Source of the DNA: Cognatilysobacter segetis
GTDB lineage: Bacteria > Pseudomonadota > Gammaproteobacteria > Xanthomonadales > Xanthomonadaceae
Length of the DNA stretch: 64,000 bases
Direction: 5' to 3'
Assembly: GCF_004359965.1 (NCBI RefSeq)
Contig: NZ_SMRQ01000004.1
Span: 23,376 to 87,375 of the forward strand
Positions 1 to 9,300 of this stretch are shown here, piece by piece. The notes beneath the pieces were generated by a model. The model saw nothing but the letters and a program-made list of their open reading frames with translations. It was not told where the DNA came from and did no database searches. A program made the translations under genes and the position numbers. Positions within the stretch are counted from its first letter, which is position 1. Every line of letters begins with the position of its first letter.

Positions 1-42
1 GGCGCGTATTTCGAACCGCCGCAGTGGTGCCCGCCGGACTGA
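1..42 (+). CDS. C-terminal end of an unidentified protein (partial)
   Basis: The first 42 bases read in one frame as 13 residues (GAYFEPPQWCPPD) followed by TGA. It would be the 3' end of a gene lying upstream of the window and convergent with the minus-strand operon that stops at position 65. The fragment is too short to assign a family. It could also be a chance open frame, so the call is tentative. Confidence 0.35.
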   Translation, partial: GAYFEPPQWCPPD

Positions 43-64
43 CGCGCGCGCCGCGGCGGCGCGG

Positions 65-673
65 TCACCCGCCGGCCGCGGTCCGCCGTCGCCGGCGACG
101 CGGCGCGCCGGACGGGTCCGGAACCGCGGCGCCCGGCGTCATCGCCTCCAACCGCGCCAGCGTGTCGACGTAGCCCATGAACGCGGCGAGGTACTCGGGC
201 GCGTCGTCGCACATGCGCAACAGCGCGCGATGCACGAGATGGGCGGAGTTGAGCGGGCCCGCGTTCTGCGGTGCCTCCTCCAGCGCCTGCCGCACCTGGC
301 TCTCGGTGCGCACCCGGGCGCTCAGCCGACGGATCGCCTCCAGTGACGCACCGTCCTCGGCCTGCGCGGCGCCCGGCGTCGCGTCGTGCCGGTCCGCGTG
401 GGTCGCAAGATGCGCAAGCAATCCGCGCAGCCCGCCCGACGCCGGTGCGGTAGTCGCTTCGTGCGGCCCCGTTCGCGGTTGCGCGTCGGCGTTCGAGGCA
501 TATGCGTCGACGAGCGCGGTGAGCCGCGCCTCGAGCAGGTCGCGCACGCCGCCGGACGACGCGGACGCACGCTGCTCCAGTGCGACGATGCGCGCATAGC
601 CGAGCGGATCGACGTCCGCAATGCCGCGTTCGCGCCAGTCGGCGAGCCGCTGCCGCACCTCGTCCGCCTTCAT
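65..673 (-). CDS. DUF2894-family protein
   Basis: A 202-residue cytoplasmic protein with no signal peptide or membrane segment. The N-terminus (about residues 1-60, with ADWRERG, DPLGYARIVALEQRA and LLEARLTALV) resembles DUF2894. An Ala/Pro/Thr-rich linker follows, then a second helical block (about 105-175) and an Arg-rich tail. It is the last gene of a four-gene operon, and its ATG overlaps the stop of the MotB/OmpA-like gene by four bases, so translation is probably coupled. No biochemical function is known to me for this family. From position and repeated co-occurrence I infer a cytoplasmic partner of the adjacent MotA/MotB-like motor. Confidence 0.85.
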   Translation of the reverse strand: MKADEVRQRLADWRERGIADVDPLGYARIVALEQRASASSGGVRDLLEARLTALVDAYASNADAQPRTGPHEATTAPASGGLRGLLAHLATHADRHDATPGAAQAEDGASLEAIRRLSARVRTESQVRQALEEAPQNAGPLNSAHLVHRALLRMCDDAPEYLAAFMGYVDTLARLEAMTPGAAVPDPSGAPRRRRRRTAAGG

Positions 674-1311
674 CGCGCCGGTGCCGTCGATCGCGCGGGC
701 CGCGGCATCGGTGCGATCTCGACACGGCGGTTGCGCGCGCGCCCGGCTTCGCTGTCGTTCGGGCCGACGGGTTGCTGCGCACCGAACGCGGCGGCGAACA
801 CGGCATCGGGCGGCACGCCATCGGCGATCAGCGCGCGCGTCACGGTCAGCGCGCGCTGGGCGGAGAGTTCCCAGTTGTCGGCGAACGGGCCGCTGCCGTT
901 GCGCACGGTGCGGTTGTCGGTGAAGCCGCTCACCATCAGCACTTCGTCGCGACTGCGCAGGTAGGAGGCGAGCGGCCCGGCGAGGCTCTTCAGGAGCGCG
1001 CGGCCGTCGGGCTGCAGGCGGTCGGAATTGAAGTCGAACAGCACGTTGCCGCGGATGCCGATGCGGCCGTCGACGAGCGTGACGCGCCCGGACGCCAGCG
1101 GCACGGCGAGCGCCTGCTCCAGTGTCTGCATGCGCCGGGCTTCTTGCTCGCGACGCCGCACCTCCTCGTCCAGGCGCTGCGACAGCTGCATCTGCATCGC
1201 GAGCGCACCGACGAGGATCAGCACGAACACGCCCAGCAGCACGGACATCAGGTCGCCGAAGGCCGCCCAGATCGGTGCCGAGGCGTCGCTGTCGTCGAAC
1301 TCGACGCTCAT
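670..1311 (-). CDS. MotB/ZorB-like OmpA-domain membrane protein
   Basis: A 213-residue protein with the architecture of MotB/ZorB stators: a short cytoplasmic N-terminus, one membrane helix (about residues 18-40), a coiled linker (about 42-70) and a C-terminal OmpA-like peptidoglycan-binding domain (about 85-203). The helix begins with FGDLMSVLLG. Asp20 sits where MotB carries its ion-binding aspartate (YADFMTAMM in MotB). The OmpA domain shows FDFNSDRL, SGFTDNR and NRRVEI, which include the Asp and Arg that contact diaminopimelate. It overlaps the DUF802 gene by four bases. Its likely role is the peptidoglycan-anchored stator half of an ion-driven complex with the DUF802 protein. This is inferred from domain layout, not shown experimentally here. 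Confidence 0.9.
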   Translation of the reverse strand: MSVEFDDSDASAPIWAAFGDLMSVLLGVFVLILVGALAMQMQLSQRLDEEVRRREQEARRMQTLEQALAVPLASGRVTLVDGRIGIRGNVLFDFNSDRLQPDGRALLKSLAGPLASYLRSRDEVLMVSGFTDNRTVRNGSGPFADNWELSAQRALTVTRALIADGVPPDAVFAAAFGAQQPVGPNDSEAGRARNRRVEIAPMPRPARSTAPAR

Positions 1312-3248
1312 GCCGACTCCGTGCCGGCCGTCGCGCGCTGGCGCGCCAGCTGCTGCAGCTCGCCGATGACCTGCTTCTGCGCGAGCACGCTCAGGTCGAC
1401 GACTTCGCGCGCCTGCGCGACGTAGTACGCCAGTTGCTCGTCGCTGCGCGCGAGCGACTGGGCCAGCGCGCTTTCCAGCGCCTCAAGGCGCGCCGCCATC
1501 CGCTCGTTCGTCGCGCTGAAGCGCTCGATCGCGCCGCCGAACACGTCGCCGAGGCTCGCCACCTCGACGGCGCCGGCGACGATGCGGTCGGCGGTGGCGT
1601 CCAGCCGCCCGGCCTGTGCGTCGACCTGCGCGGTGAAGCGCATCGCGACGCGCTCGAGCGCATCAGCCGACGTGCCGATGAGCGCGTCCACCGCGGCGCG
1701 CTGTTCTGCCGAGGCGTGGTTCACCGCGCCGAGCAGCGTGTCGACGGTGGCGAGCAGCCGCCCGCGCTCCTCCAGCATCACGTTGTCGCGCGCCAGGCTG
1801 TCGGACAGGTTCTGGCGCAGCTCGCCGATCACTGCCGCGGCGGCCCGGGGCGCTTCGGCCGCGTCGCGCACCAGCTGGCCGACTTCGTCGAGCAGCGCGC
1901 GCGCGTGGTCGCGGGTCTGCGCGTCCAGCGTGGCCTGCAGTTCGGCATGCGAGCGCTGCACGGCATCGACCAGCGACGCGGCCTGCTGCCCGAAGTCCGT
2001 CGCGGCCGCGTGGAGCGCCTGCCGGTGCAGCGCGGCGTGCGTCTCACCCGCCGCCACCTGCCGCGACAGCGCCTCGGTCCAGGCCGTGCTCGCGCGTTCG
2101 CTCGCGCCGTCGAAGCGCGTCGCCACAGTGTCGACCAGGCGCGCCGCGTCGCGTTCAAACGTCGCGCTGACGCCTTCGAGCGCCGTGCGCAGGTGCGCCA
2201 CCAGGGCGTCGTTCGACACGCGCTGCGCATCGACCGCGCCCGTCCACAGGCCGGCCATGTCGCGCGTCGTCGACTGCAGCGTCGCGGTGACGTCGTCGAC
2301 CTGACGCTGCATCGACTCGCCGACGCGCTCGTGCAGCGACGCCGCGTGTTGCGCGAGCGCGGCCATCGTCGATTCCACCACCGGCTGCAGCGTCGCGCTG
2401 GCTGCGCGCGCGCCGTCCTCGACGCTGCGGCGCAGCGACGCTTCGACCGACGCGGCCAACCGCAGATGGACGGCTTCGGCGCGCTCGAAGAAGGCGGCCT
2501 GCTGCGACGACTGGTGTTCGCCGGTGAGGCGCGCCTGCTGCTCCATCGACTCGACCGTGGCCTTGAGCTGTTCGACCAGCGCGGGCACCGCGTCCGCCTG
2601 GCGTTGCAGCAGGCGGAACGCTTCCTCGCGCTGGTGCGCGATCGAGAAGCCGCGCAGCGAGGTCGCGGCGACGGCATCGAGCGCGTGCACGGCGAGCGCG
2701 CGCTCGCGTCGGCACAGGGCGGACAGCAGCCCGAGCATCGCCGAAGCCGCCACGCCGGCGATCGACGTACCGAACGCGAATGCGAGGCCCTTGACCGGTG
2801 CAGCGAGCGAGGTGCGTACCGCGTCGAGGTCGGTCGCGCTTTCGAGCGCGATGCCGGTGCCGCGCAGCGTGGTCATCATGCCGAGCAGGGTGCCGAGCAT
2901 GCCCAGCAGCACCAGCAGGCCGACGAGGTACGGCGTGATCGCGGGCGCGGGCGACGGCGCGCGTTCGCCTTCGATGCGCAGCCGGACGCCCGGGCGCAGC
3001 GACGGCGGCAGCCGGTCGAGCCACGCGGCGAGATCCGCGACGGGTCCATCGGTCGCGACGACGACGCCGTGCAGCGCCTCGGTGGCGTGCTGGTAGCGCC
3101 GCAGTTCGAGCCCGCCGGCGAGGTAGCAGGCGGCGATCAGCAGCACCACCGCCATCGCGAGCGGGTTCGTGCCGAGGTAGCCGGCGCCGATCCATCCCGG
3201 CACGACGAGGCCGGCGAGGAAGACGGCGGGTTTGAGCAGCTTAGTCAT
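1308..3248 (-). CDS. DUF802 protein: MotA/ExbB-like channel with long helical tail
   Basis: A 646-residue protein. Residues 1-180 hold four predicted membrane helices (about 7-22, 28-46, 104-126 and 150-178). The last two (TPYLVGLLVLLGMLGTLLG and PVKGLAFAFGTSIAGVAAS) look like a MotA/TolQ/ExbB proton-channel domain. Residues 180-646 are almost entirely Ala/Gln/Arg/Glu-rich amphipathic helix without prolines, predicted to form a very long coiled coil, which is the region covered by DUF802. This layout recalls ZorA of the Zorya anti-phage system. The gene overlaps the upstream DUF3348 gene by eight bases and the downstream MotB-like gene by four. I infer that it forms an ion channel/motor with the latter, with the tail reaching into the cytoplasm. 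The physiological output is unknown. Confidence 0.9.
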   Translation of the reverse strand: MTKLLKPAVFLAGLVVPGWIGAGYLGTNPLAMAVVLLIAACYLAGGLELRRYQHATEALHGVVVATDGPVADLAAWLDRLPPSLRPGVRLRIEGERAPSPAPAITPYLVGLLVLLGMLGTLLGMMTTLRGTGIALESATDLDAVRTSLAAPVKGLAFAFGTSIAGVAASAMLGLLSALCRRERALAVHALDAVAATSLRGFSIAHQREEAFRLLQRQADAVPALVEQLKATVESMEQQARLTGEHQSSQQAAFFERAEAVHLRLAASVEASLRRSVEDGARAASATLQPVVESTMAALAQHAASLHERVGESMQRQVDDVTATLQSTTRDMAGLWTGAVDAQRVSNDALVAHLRTALEGVSATFERDAARLVDTVATRFDGASERASTAWTEALSRQVAAGETHAALHRQALHAAATDFGQQAASLVDAVQRSHAELQATLDAQTRDHARALLDEVGQLVRDAAEAPRAAAAVIGELRQNLSDSLARDNVMLEERGRLLATVDTLLGAVNHASAEQRAAVDALIGTSADALERVAMRFTAQVDAQAGRLDATADRIVAGAVEVASLGDVFGGAIERFSATNERMAARLEALESALAQSLARSDEQLAYYVAQAREVVDLSVLAQKQVIGELQQLARQRATAGTESA

Positions 3249-3903
3249 GGCGGTCCGGAAGGGTCGTGCGAAGGGCCGCGTCGAGGCCGCGGAGGGGCTG
3301 CAGGCGGAGTTCGAGCTCGGCCAGCAGCAGGCATTTCATGTCGTGCCGGAGCGCCGCCGGCGGCGCGGGCGGCGCGGCCGTGGAGCGGCGTTCGACGTGG
3401 CGCGCGAACAGGTCGGGAATCGCGCCGAGCAGCGACCGCTCGCGCGCACCCAGCGCGCGCTCCATCGCCGCGTCGAGCGCGACCAGCCGCGCGAGACGGG
3501 GCGCCTCCCGGGCCAGGCGATCGCGCAGGCGCTTGCGCGACAGCCCGACCTCGCCCTCCATCACCTGCTGCAGCGCGACGTAGCGCTGGCGGAAGAAGGC
3601 GGCGTCGTGCGTGGCATCGCCGTTCGCGAACGCGCGATCGCCCTCGAGCGCGGCAGTCACCGCGTCGCGAACGCGCGCGGCCTCGTCGACGGACTCCGTA
3701 GCGGCGGCGCCGGGCATGGCGACCATGCCCGCGGTCGCGGCCGTCTCGAGCGCCGCCGACAGCGCGACGGCCTGCGGCCAGTCGATCCAGGCGGCGAGCC
3801 GGGCGGCGGGGGGCGGGGCCGGGGGCGCGTCGGTGCCGTCGAGGCGCGCGAGCAGGCCGATCAGGCCCGGGCTGTGGGCCTGCGCCCCTGCGATTCGTTC
3901 CAC
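3241..3903 (-). CDS. DUF3348-family protein, first gene of motor-like operon
   Basis: A 220-residue soluble protein. The N-terminus (SPGLIGLLARLDG, then ARLAAWIDWPQAVALSAAL, about residues 11-52) is the recognisable DUF3348 signature. The rest is helical and Arg/Ala-rich. The start is a GTG at 3903 with no clear Shine-Dalgarno. A downstream start is possible, but the conserved N-terminal block begins close to it. A possible -10 (TAAAAT on the minus strand, plus-strand 3928-3933) lies about 25 bases upstream. The gene overlaps the DUF802 gene by eight bases and opens the four-gene unit. The function is unknown. I infer a cytoplasmic component working with the DUF802/OmpA membrane complex. Confidence 0.85.
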   Translation of the reverse strand: MERIAGAQAHSPGLIGLLARLDGTDAPPAPPPAARLAAWIDWPQAVALSAALETAATAGMVAMPGAAATESVDEAARVRDAVTAALEGDRAFANGDATHDAAFFRQRYVALQQVMEGEVGLSRKRLRDRLAREAPRLARLVALDAAMERALGARERSLLGAIPDLFARHVERRSTAAPPAPPAALRHDMKCLLLAELELRLQPLRGLDAALRTTLPDRHD

Positions 3904-4343
3904 TGCGTCGATACGGCCAAAACGGGGATTTTACCCGCCCCGTGGACGCGGGTCGCCCGGCGCCGCCGGCTGCGGGTCGACTGCGTCCGATCAAGGGCGA
4001 CGCGGGCCCGGGCCGCGCGGCGCGTTGCCGAGCGCCGGATGGCCGCGGCCGCGCCTCGACATGACGCGCTGGAATCGGCTCGCGTCGGCCTGTGGCGTAA
4101 GCCCGACGTGGGGCTAACTGATTCACCCGATCGCCACCCGGCGAGGACGATGCTGCGCTCGCATCGTTGTCTCCGATGCAACCGGTCCAGCCGGCTCGTG
4201 AGGGATGGCGCTCTGGCGACGCTCCGCCAGGGCGCCTTTTCGCCGGCCATCCCTGCACCCCGCGTCGCCCACGGCTGCATGCGTCGGGCGCGCGTCCCGC
4301 GCGTCGATGTCCGTCGCGCCCCACCCGACCTACCGGTACTCCC
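3904..4343. other. Intergenic region, 440 bases, no supported gene
   Basis: Lies between the divergent DUF3348 operon and a small plus-strand gene. No open frame here has convincing coding character. The region holds a possible minus-strand -10 near 3928-3933, a short hairpin at 4147-4167 and a strong terminator-like hairpin at 4208-4241, both described separately. Confidence 0.6.
4147..4241 (+). ncRNA. Possible structured RNA ending in an intrinsic terminator
   Basis: A perfect 7-bp hairpin (ACGATGC at 4147-4153, GCATCGT at 4161-4167) precedes a 12-bp stem with one G-U pair (4209-4220 with 4227-4238, loop ACGCTC), which is followed by TTTTCG. The second hairpin has the form of a Rho-independent terminator for plus-strand transcription, but no plus-strand gene lies upstream within the window. 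A small RNA, or an attenuating leader of the gene at 4344, would fit. I recognise no known RNA family. The extent is a guess and the 5' end is undefined. Confidence 0.3.
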
Positions 4344-4628
4344 ATGCAGATCCGAGTTTACGAACGATCCGACGGCGCCCTCATGGTCGCGTCCACTGGC
4401 GTGGACGGCCTGCCCGTCGCCAAGAGCTGCGGCGACCTCTCGCACGTCGGCACCTGCGAGGTCGACACCGGTTCGCTCTCGCCGTGGGTGGTCGACAAGC
4501 TCCGCAACGACGACATGTGCGCCGTGATCGGACGCGACGCGATCGCCGTCCGCCAGGCGCTCGGCCAGATCAGGCCGCCGCCGGATCCCAGCACCGTCGA
4601 CGAACGCTGGCTGCATCCGATCGGGTGA
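4344..4628 (+). CDS. Small hypothetical protein
   Basis: A 94-residue protein beginning MQIRVYERSDGALMVASTG, without signal peptide or membrane segment. It has three cysteines (in KSCGDL, GTCEV and DMCAV). The frame stays open further upstream, but the preceding residues are low-complexity Pro/Arg and would run through a terminator-like hairpin, so the ATG at 4344 is preferred. No Shine-Dalgarno is visible in front of it. I do not recognise the family. It stands alone between a possible structured RNA and a 400-base gap. Confidence 0.5.
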   Translation: MQIRVYERSDGALMVASTGVDGLPVAKSCGDLSHVGTCEVDTGSLSPWVVDKLRNDDMCAVIGRDAIAVRQALGQIRPPPDPSTVDERWLHPIG

Positions 4629-5029
4629 GGTACGGGGTCGCGGGCCGGCCTTCGCCACCACTCGTCATCGAGCCGTCGAGCGTCCCTGATGTCGTACGCG
4701 CGCTCCTCGGGCCGGTCGTCGTGGACTGCGGCGCGGCGTACGCCGGAGTGTCCGTGCAGGCCGAACGCACGCCGCTGCGGACCCTGCGCAACGACCGATC
4801 CCGCACCGATGTGGCTCGCACGCTCGGCCACGTCGTTAGACAGCGGCGCACCGTCCGCGGCACCGCTGCGCTGCGAGCTCATGGGCATCGACTTTGCCGG
4901 GCATTGAAACGATCACCGGGCCACCACAGTCGCTGCCGTGCGATGAACGCGCTTCGCCTTCGCGCGACGCATGCACGCGTCCTACAGGCCCGGCGTGACA
5001 GCCTCGGAGTCCCCGAGCCGGAGCCCCGC
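4629..5029. other. Intergenic region, 401 bases, nothing recognised
   Basis: Short open frames exist on both strands, but none has a plausible start signal, conserved-looking motif or operon context. I see no clear promoter, terminator or repeat. It may hold the promoter of the small exported protein at 5030. Confidence 0.5.
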
Positions 5030-5344
5030 ATGGTCCGTAATCCCAGGACACTGATGGTGTGCAGCCTGCTCGCGCTGGCGACCGGAATGGCGCTGGGCAG
5101 CCGGCTTGCGCCGGGCGCGAGCGACGCTGCGGCCGACGGTTGGATGACCCCCGCGCTGGCCGACCGCCTCGCCGCCTGGCAGGGACATCGCTGGGCGCGA
5201 CCGGCCGTCGCGGTCGACGGACCGGCCGGCAATGCAATTACCGTCGATATCGATACGGCGCCCGAGGCCGCGGGCCTCGAAGGCGGTCGCCACCCGCGGA
5301 TGCCACGCATGTCGCGCGACACCATGGCGCGCGCCGCGCGTTGA
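5030..5344 (+). CDS. Small membrane-anchored or exported hypothetical protein
   Basis: A 104-residue protein. Residues 1-27 (MVRNPRTLMVCSLLALATGM and on) form a basic start plus a hydrophobic stretch typical of a signal anchor or signal peptide. The remainder (about 28-104) is Ala/Gly/Pro/Arg-rich and probably periplasmic. The frame is open upstream, but the hydrophobic N-terminus makes the ATG at 5030 the sensible start, although no Shine-Dalgarno is evident. No family is recognised. It is convergent with the coiled-coil protein gene that ends at 5407. Confidence 0.5.
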   Translation: MVRNPRTLMVCSLLALATGMALGSRLAPGASDAAADGWMTPALADRLAAWQGHRWARPAVAVDGPAGNAITVDIDTAPEAAGLEGGRHPRMPRMSRDTMARAAR

Positions 5345-5406
5345 AGGCGCGATCCGACGCTGACCGCGTTCCGCTCGCCTTGCGCCCGCCGTGCTCGCGC
5401 GTGCGG

Positions 5407-6147
5407 TCAGACGCGCACGTCCTGCGCGGTCGGGAACACGGCCGGACCGGGCGCGGTCGACTGCAGCATCGACGCCAGCGCATCGCGCAGCGACGCGTCG
5501 ATGCGCATCCCCTCGTCCTCCGGCGACACGGCGGCCTCGCATTCGCGGCGCCACTGCGGCACCACCACGTCACGCACGTGCGCGTAGCGCGCCAGCAGCA
5601 GGTCGCCGTACTGCCGCACCAGCCGCATGTGCGCGACCGCGACGTCCCACGAACTGACCAGCATCGCGAGGTGGCCGAGGCGCCGCGCCATGGCGTCCGC
5701 GGGCAGGCCGCCCTCGAGCGCGAAGGCGCCCAGCGCCTCGCGCCCGCGCTCGGCGATGTCCGACAGGCGCATGCGCTGGCGCATCACGTGGGCGATCGCC
5801 TCGTCGAGCTCGCGCAGGTGCTCGGCCACGTCGCGGGCGCGGCGCTCGGCCAGCTGCAGGCGGATGCGGATGTGCTCGTGGGCCTGGCGCGCACGCGCCT
5901 GCGCCGGCATGTCGCGGCCCAGCAGGCGGCCGACGATGCCGGCCCGGCGCGCGGCGTTACGCGCCTGCGCCACCTCCAGCGCCTGCACGATCCCGGCGAG
6001 TTCCTCCAGCAGCGCGGAGGTGCTGCGCCGCTCGATCAGTGCGGTCGCCCGGTCGAGGTCGACCTGGCCGATGATTTCGCGATCGATCCGGCCGACGGGC
6101 TCGTCGGGCAGGTCCAGGCGGGCGGGTGTCTCGAACGGTTGGGACAC
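5407..6147 (-). CDS. Coiled-coil hypothetical protein, faintly TelA-like
   Basis: A 246-residue cytoplasmic protein, almost all alpha-helical. Residues 40-145 look like a long coiled coil (LLEELAGIVQALEVAQARNA, then HEHIRIRLQLAERRARDVAE). The stretch SSWDVAVAHMRLVRQYGDLL (about 179-198) and the downstream VVPQWRRE are reminiscent of TelA/KlaA toxic-anion-resistance proteins, but the match is too weak to name the gene. It starts at a GTG (6147) with AGGAG eight bases upstream, which supports this start. It is transcribed alone and is separated from the sensor kinase gene by about 200 bases. The function is unknown. Confidence 0.7.
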   Translation of the reverse strand: MSQPFETPARLDLPDEPVGRIDREIIGQVDLDRATALIERRSTSALLEELAGIVQALEVAQARNAARRAGIVGRLLGRDMPAQARARQAHEHIRIRLQLAERRARDVAEHLRELDEAIAHVMRQRMRLSDIAERGREALGAFALEGGLPADAMARRLGHLAMLVSSWDVAVAHMRLVRQYGDLLLARYAHVRDVVVPQWRRECEAAVSPEDEGMRIDASLRDALASMLQSTAPGPAVFPTAQDVRV

Positions 6148-6355
6148 GGCGGCTCCTGCTTACTCGCCTGATCGCCGGCGACCGGTCCCCGACCGGTGGA
6201 CGCCGGACGCGCGATTTCGTGACCGCGCGCACGAATCGAGTGTACTCCGCGACCGGCTGTCGCGTCGGCCCCGGCGCACCGTCCCATGCTGCGGCCGACG
6301 ACCGGAGCGTGCCGGGGCGGGCGTCGCCTTTCGACGGATCGACGCGGCGACGCGC

Positions 6356-9300
6356 TCAGGCCGCCGGCACGACCGCGTCCGCGCCGCGCACGACCGCGGC
6401 CTGCACGGCCTCCACGCTCACCGGCTTGGTCAGGTGCAGGTCGAAGCCCGCTTCGGCGGACTGGCGCTTGTCGCGCTCGCCCGCCCAGCCGCTGACCGCG
6501 ACGATCAGCACCGCATCGCCGCCCGGAAGCGCACGCATCCGCCGGGCCAGCTCGAAGCCGTCCATGCCCGGCATGCCGAGGTCGAGGAAGGCGACCTCGG
6601 GACGCCAGGCCTCCGCGATGCGAAGCCCTTCGGCGCCGCCGAAGGCGGCACGCGCATCGTGGCCCTCGAGCTCGAGCATCATCGCCAGCGTGGCGGCCGC
6701 GTCCTGGTTGTCGTCGACCACCAGCACGCGGCGGCGCGGCACCGACTCGGCCGCGGGCGGCGGTTGCGCCTCCAGCGACGGCACGTCGCCCACATCGACG
6801 GCGAGCGGCAGGCGCACCGTAAACGTGCTGCCGCGCCCGAGCCCGGCGCTCGCGGCCTCGATGCTGCCGCCGTGCATCTCGACCAGCCGGCGCGCCAGCG
6901 CGAGGCCGATGCCGAGCCCGCCCTGCGCGCGGTCGAGCGTGCGGTTGACCTGCGCGAACATGCCGAACACCTCGCCCAGCGCGTCCGGGGGAATGCCGAG
7001 GCCGGTGTCCGTCACGACGACGCAGGCGACGCCATCGCCCGGTTCCACGCGCAGCGTGATGTCGCCGCCGTCGGGCGTGTACTTGGCCGCGTTGGTGAGC
7101 AGGTTGCCGATCACCTGCGCGACGCGCGTGGCATCGGCATCGACCCACAGCGGCGCGTCGCGCATCTGCACGTGCAGGCGATGCCGCGCGGCTTCCAGCT
7201 GCGGGCGTGCCGATTCCACCGCGGCGCGCGCGGCGTCCTGCAGCGCGATGCGGTCGCGCTGCAGCACCACCTTGCCGCTGGTGATGCGCGAGACGTCGAG
7301 CAGGTCGTCGATCAGCCGCACCATGTGGCCGAGCTGGCGTTCCATCATCCGCCGCGTGCGACGCGCGGTGTCGGCATCGTCGGTGAGGTCGAGCACGTGC
7401 AGGCCCGTGCGCACCGGCGACAACGGATTGCGCAGCTCGTGCGCGAGCGTGGCGAGGAATTCGTCCTTCCGGCGGTCCGCCTCGCGCAGCGCTTCCTCCG
7501 CCTGCCGGCGCTCGGTCACGTCCATCAGCGCGCCGATGTAGCCGAGGAATTCGCTGCCGGCACCGAAGCGCGGGCGGGCGGTGACGTGCAGCCAGCGGTA
7601 GGCACCGTCCCAGCGCAGCGCGCGGTATTCCGCGGCGAAGGCGCGGTAGTCGTGGGCGGCCTCGTCGAACGCCGCGGCGTAGCCGGCGAGGTCGTCGGGA
7701 TGCACGACCTCCTTCCAGCCGAAGTCGAGTTCCGCTTCGGGCAGGCGTCCGGTGAACTCGGTCCAGCGACGGCTCACGTAGCTGCAGCGGCCGTCGGACT
7801 CCGCCACCCAGATCATCATCGGCGCGGTGTCGGCGAGCTGGCGGAAGCGCGCTTCCGACTCGCGCACCGCGGCGATCGACTTGGCGCGCTCGATCGCCGG
7901 CCACAGGCGACCGATGACCTCGCGCAGCAGGTGCAGTTCGTCGTCGCGCCACGCGCGCGGCGTGCTCGCCGAGGCCGTGAGCGTGCCGGCGATGCGGCCC
8001 TCGATCACGTACGACGCCGCCGCCAGCGCGACCGTGCCGAACGGCAGGTAGTTCAGCGCGAACGGCGCGGTGAGCGGATCGGTGCGCAGGTCGCGGATGG
8101 CGACCGCCTCACCGGAGGCGAGCCGGAGGCCGAAGTCGCTGGTGAAGAATTCGCGCGCGTCGAACGAGCCGGACACGCGCGGGGCGCGGTCGGTCCACTC
8201 GTGCAGCGTGCGGACGCGCGCGTTCTCGAGGTCGATGTCCGACAGCGTGCAGCGCATCAGCCCGAGATGTTCGCCGAGCAGCCGCAGGCCGGTGGCGGCG
8301 ACCTCGTCCGCGCTGGTGGCCTGCGCGACGCGCCGATCCACCTCGGCGAGGAACGCGGCGGCGGCGGCCGCGCGCTTCTGCTCGGTGACGTCGGTGTTGG
8401 TCTGCATGACCGACTGCGGCCGGCCGGCCGCGTCGCGCGTCAGCACCCAGCGCGAATGGATGACGCGCGGCTCGCCGTCCTTGCGGTAGTGCAGCAGGTC
8501 CCCGTCCCAGCGGTCGGACACGAGCAGCTCGCGCGTGATCTCGCGCAGCGGCATCGGGAACTCCGTGCGCAGCAGCTCCGCGGCATTGCGGTCGATCGCT
8601 TCCTCGCGCGTGTAGCCGTAGAGCCGCACGGAACCGTCGTTCCAGTAATGGATGCGGCCGTCGAGGTGGCGGATCAGGATCGCGTCGCTGGTGAGGTCGA
8701 GCAGGCGCGCCTGCTCGGCGAGGCGGCGCTGGTCGCCGCGCCGTCCGGTGACGTCCGTGATCGTGCCGACCATCGTCGACGGCCGCCCGTCCGCATCGGC
8801 CATCGCGCGTCCACGGGCCTCGAGCCAGAGCGTCGTGCCGTCGGGGCGCTGGATGCGGAACTCGCTTTCGAACAGCGCCTGCCGCTCCAGCGCGCTGAGG
8901 AACGCGGCGCGCACGCGCGGGACGTCGGCGGCATCCAGCAGTTCCACGATCCCCGCGCGCGTGGGCTGCACGTCGCCGGGGCCGAGCCCGGTGATCTGCG
9001 CGCATTCGGGCGAGAACGCCATCGCGCCGGTGCGCAGGTCGATCTTCCACAGGCCGGTATTGGACGCGTCGAGCGCGAGGCGCAGGCGGGCCTCGCTCAG
9101 CACCAGCGCGCGCTGGGCGCGGCGCTCGTCCGCGAACACCGCGAGCACCACGGTCGAGACGGTGCTGACGGCGAGGAACATCTGCAGGTCGAGGTAGCGC
9201 GCATGCGGCGCCGCCGTGCCGAACGGGCCGAGCCCGAGCGTCGTGCTCCAGAGCGCGATGCCCGCCAGCAGCAGGCAGGCCAGCGTGGCGCCGCGCAGGC

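Noticed and set aside
4689..4907. A 72-residue plus-strand frame in the 4629-5029 gap
   Set aside because: No ribosome site, no motif and shadow-like composition.
5407..6147. Naming this gene TelA (toxic anion resistance)
   Set aside because: Only a general helical resemblance and a weak W-R-E-like segment. Not enough to assign the family.
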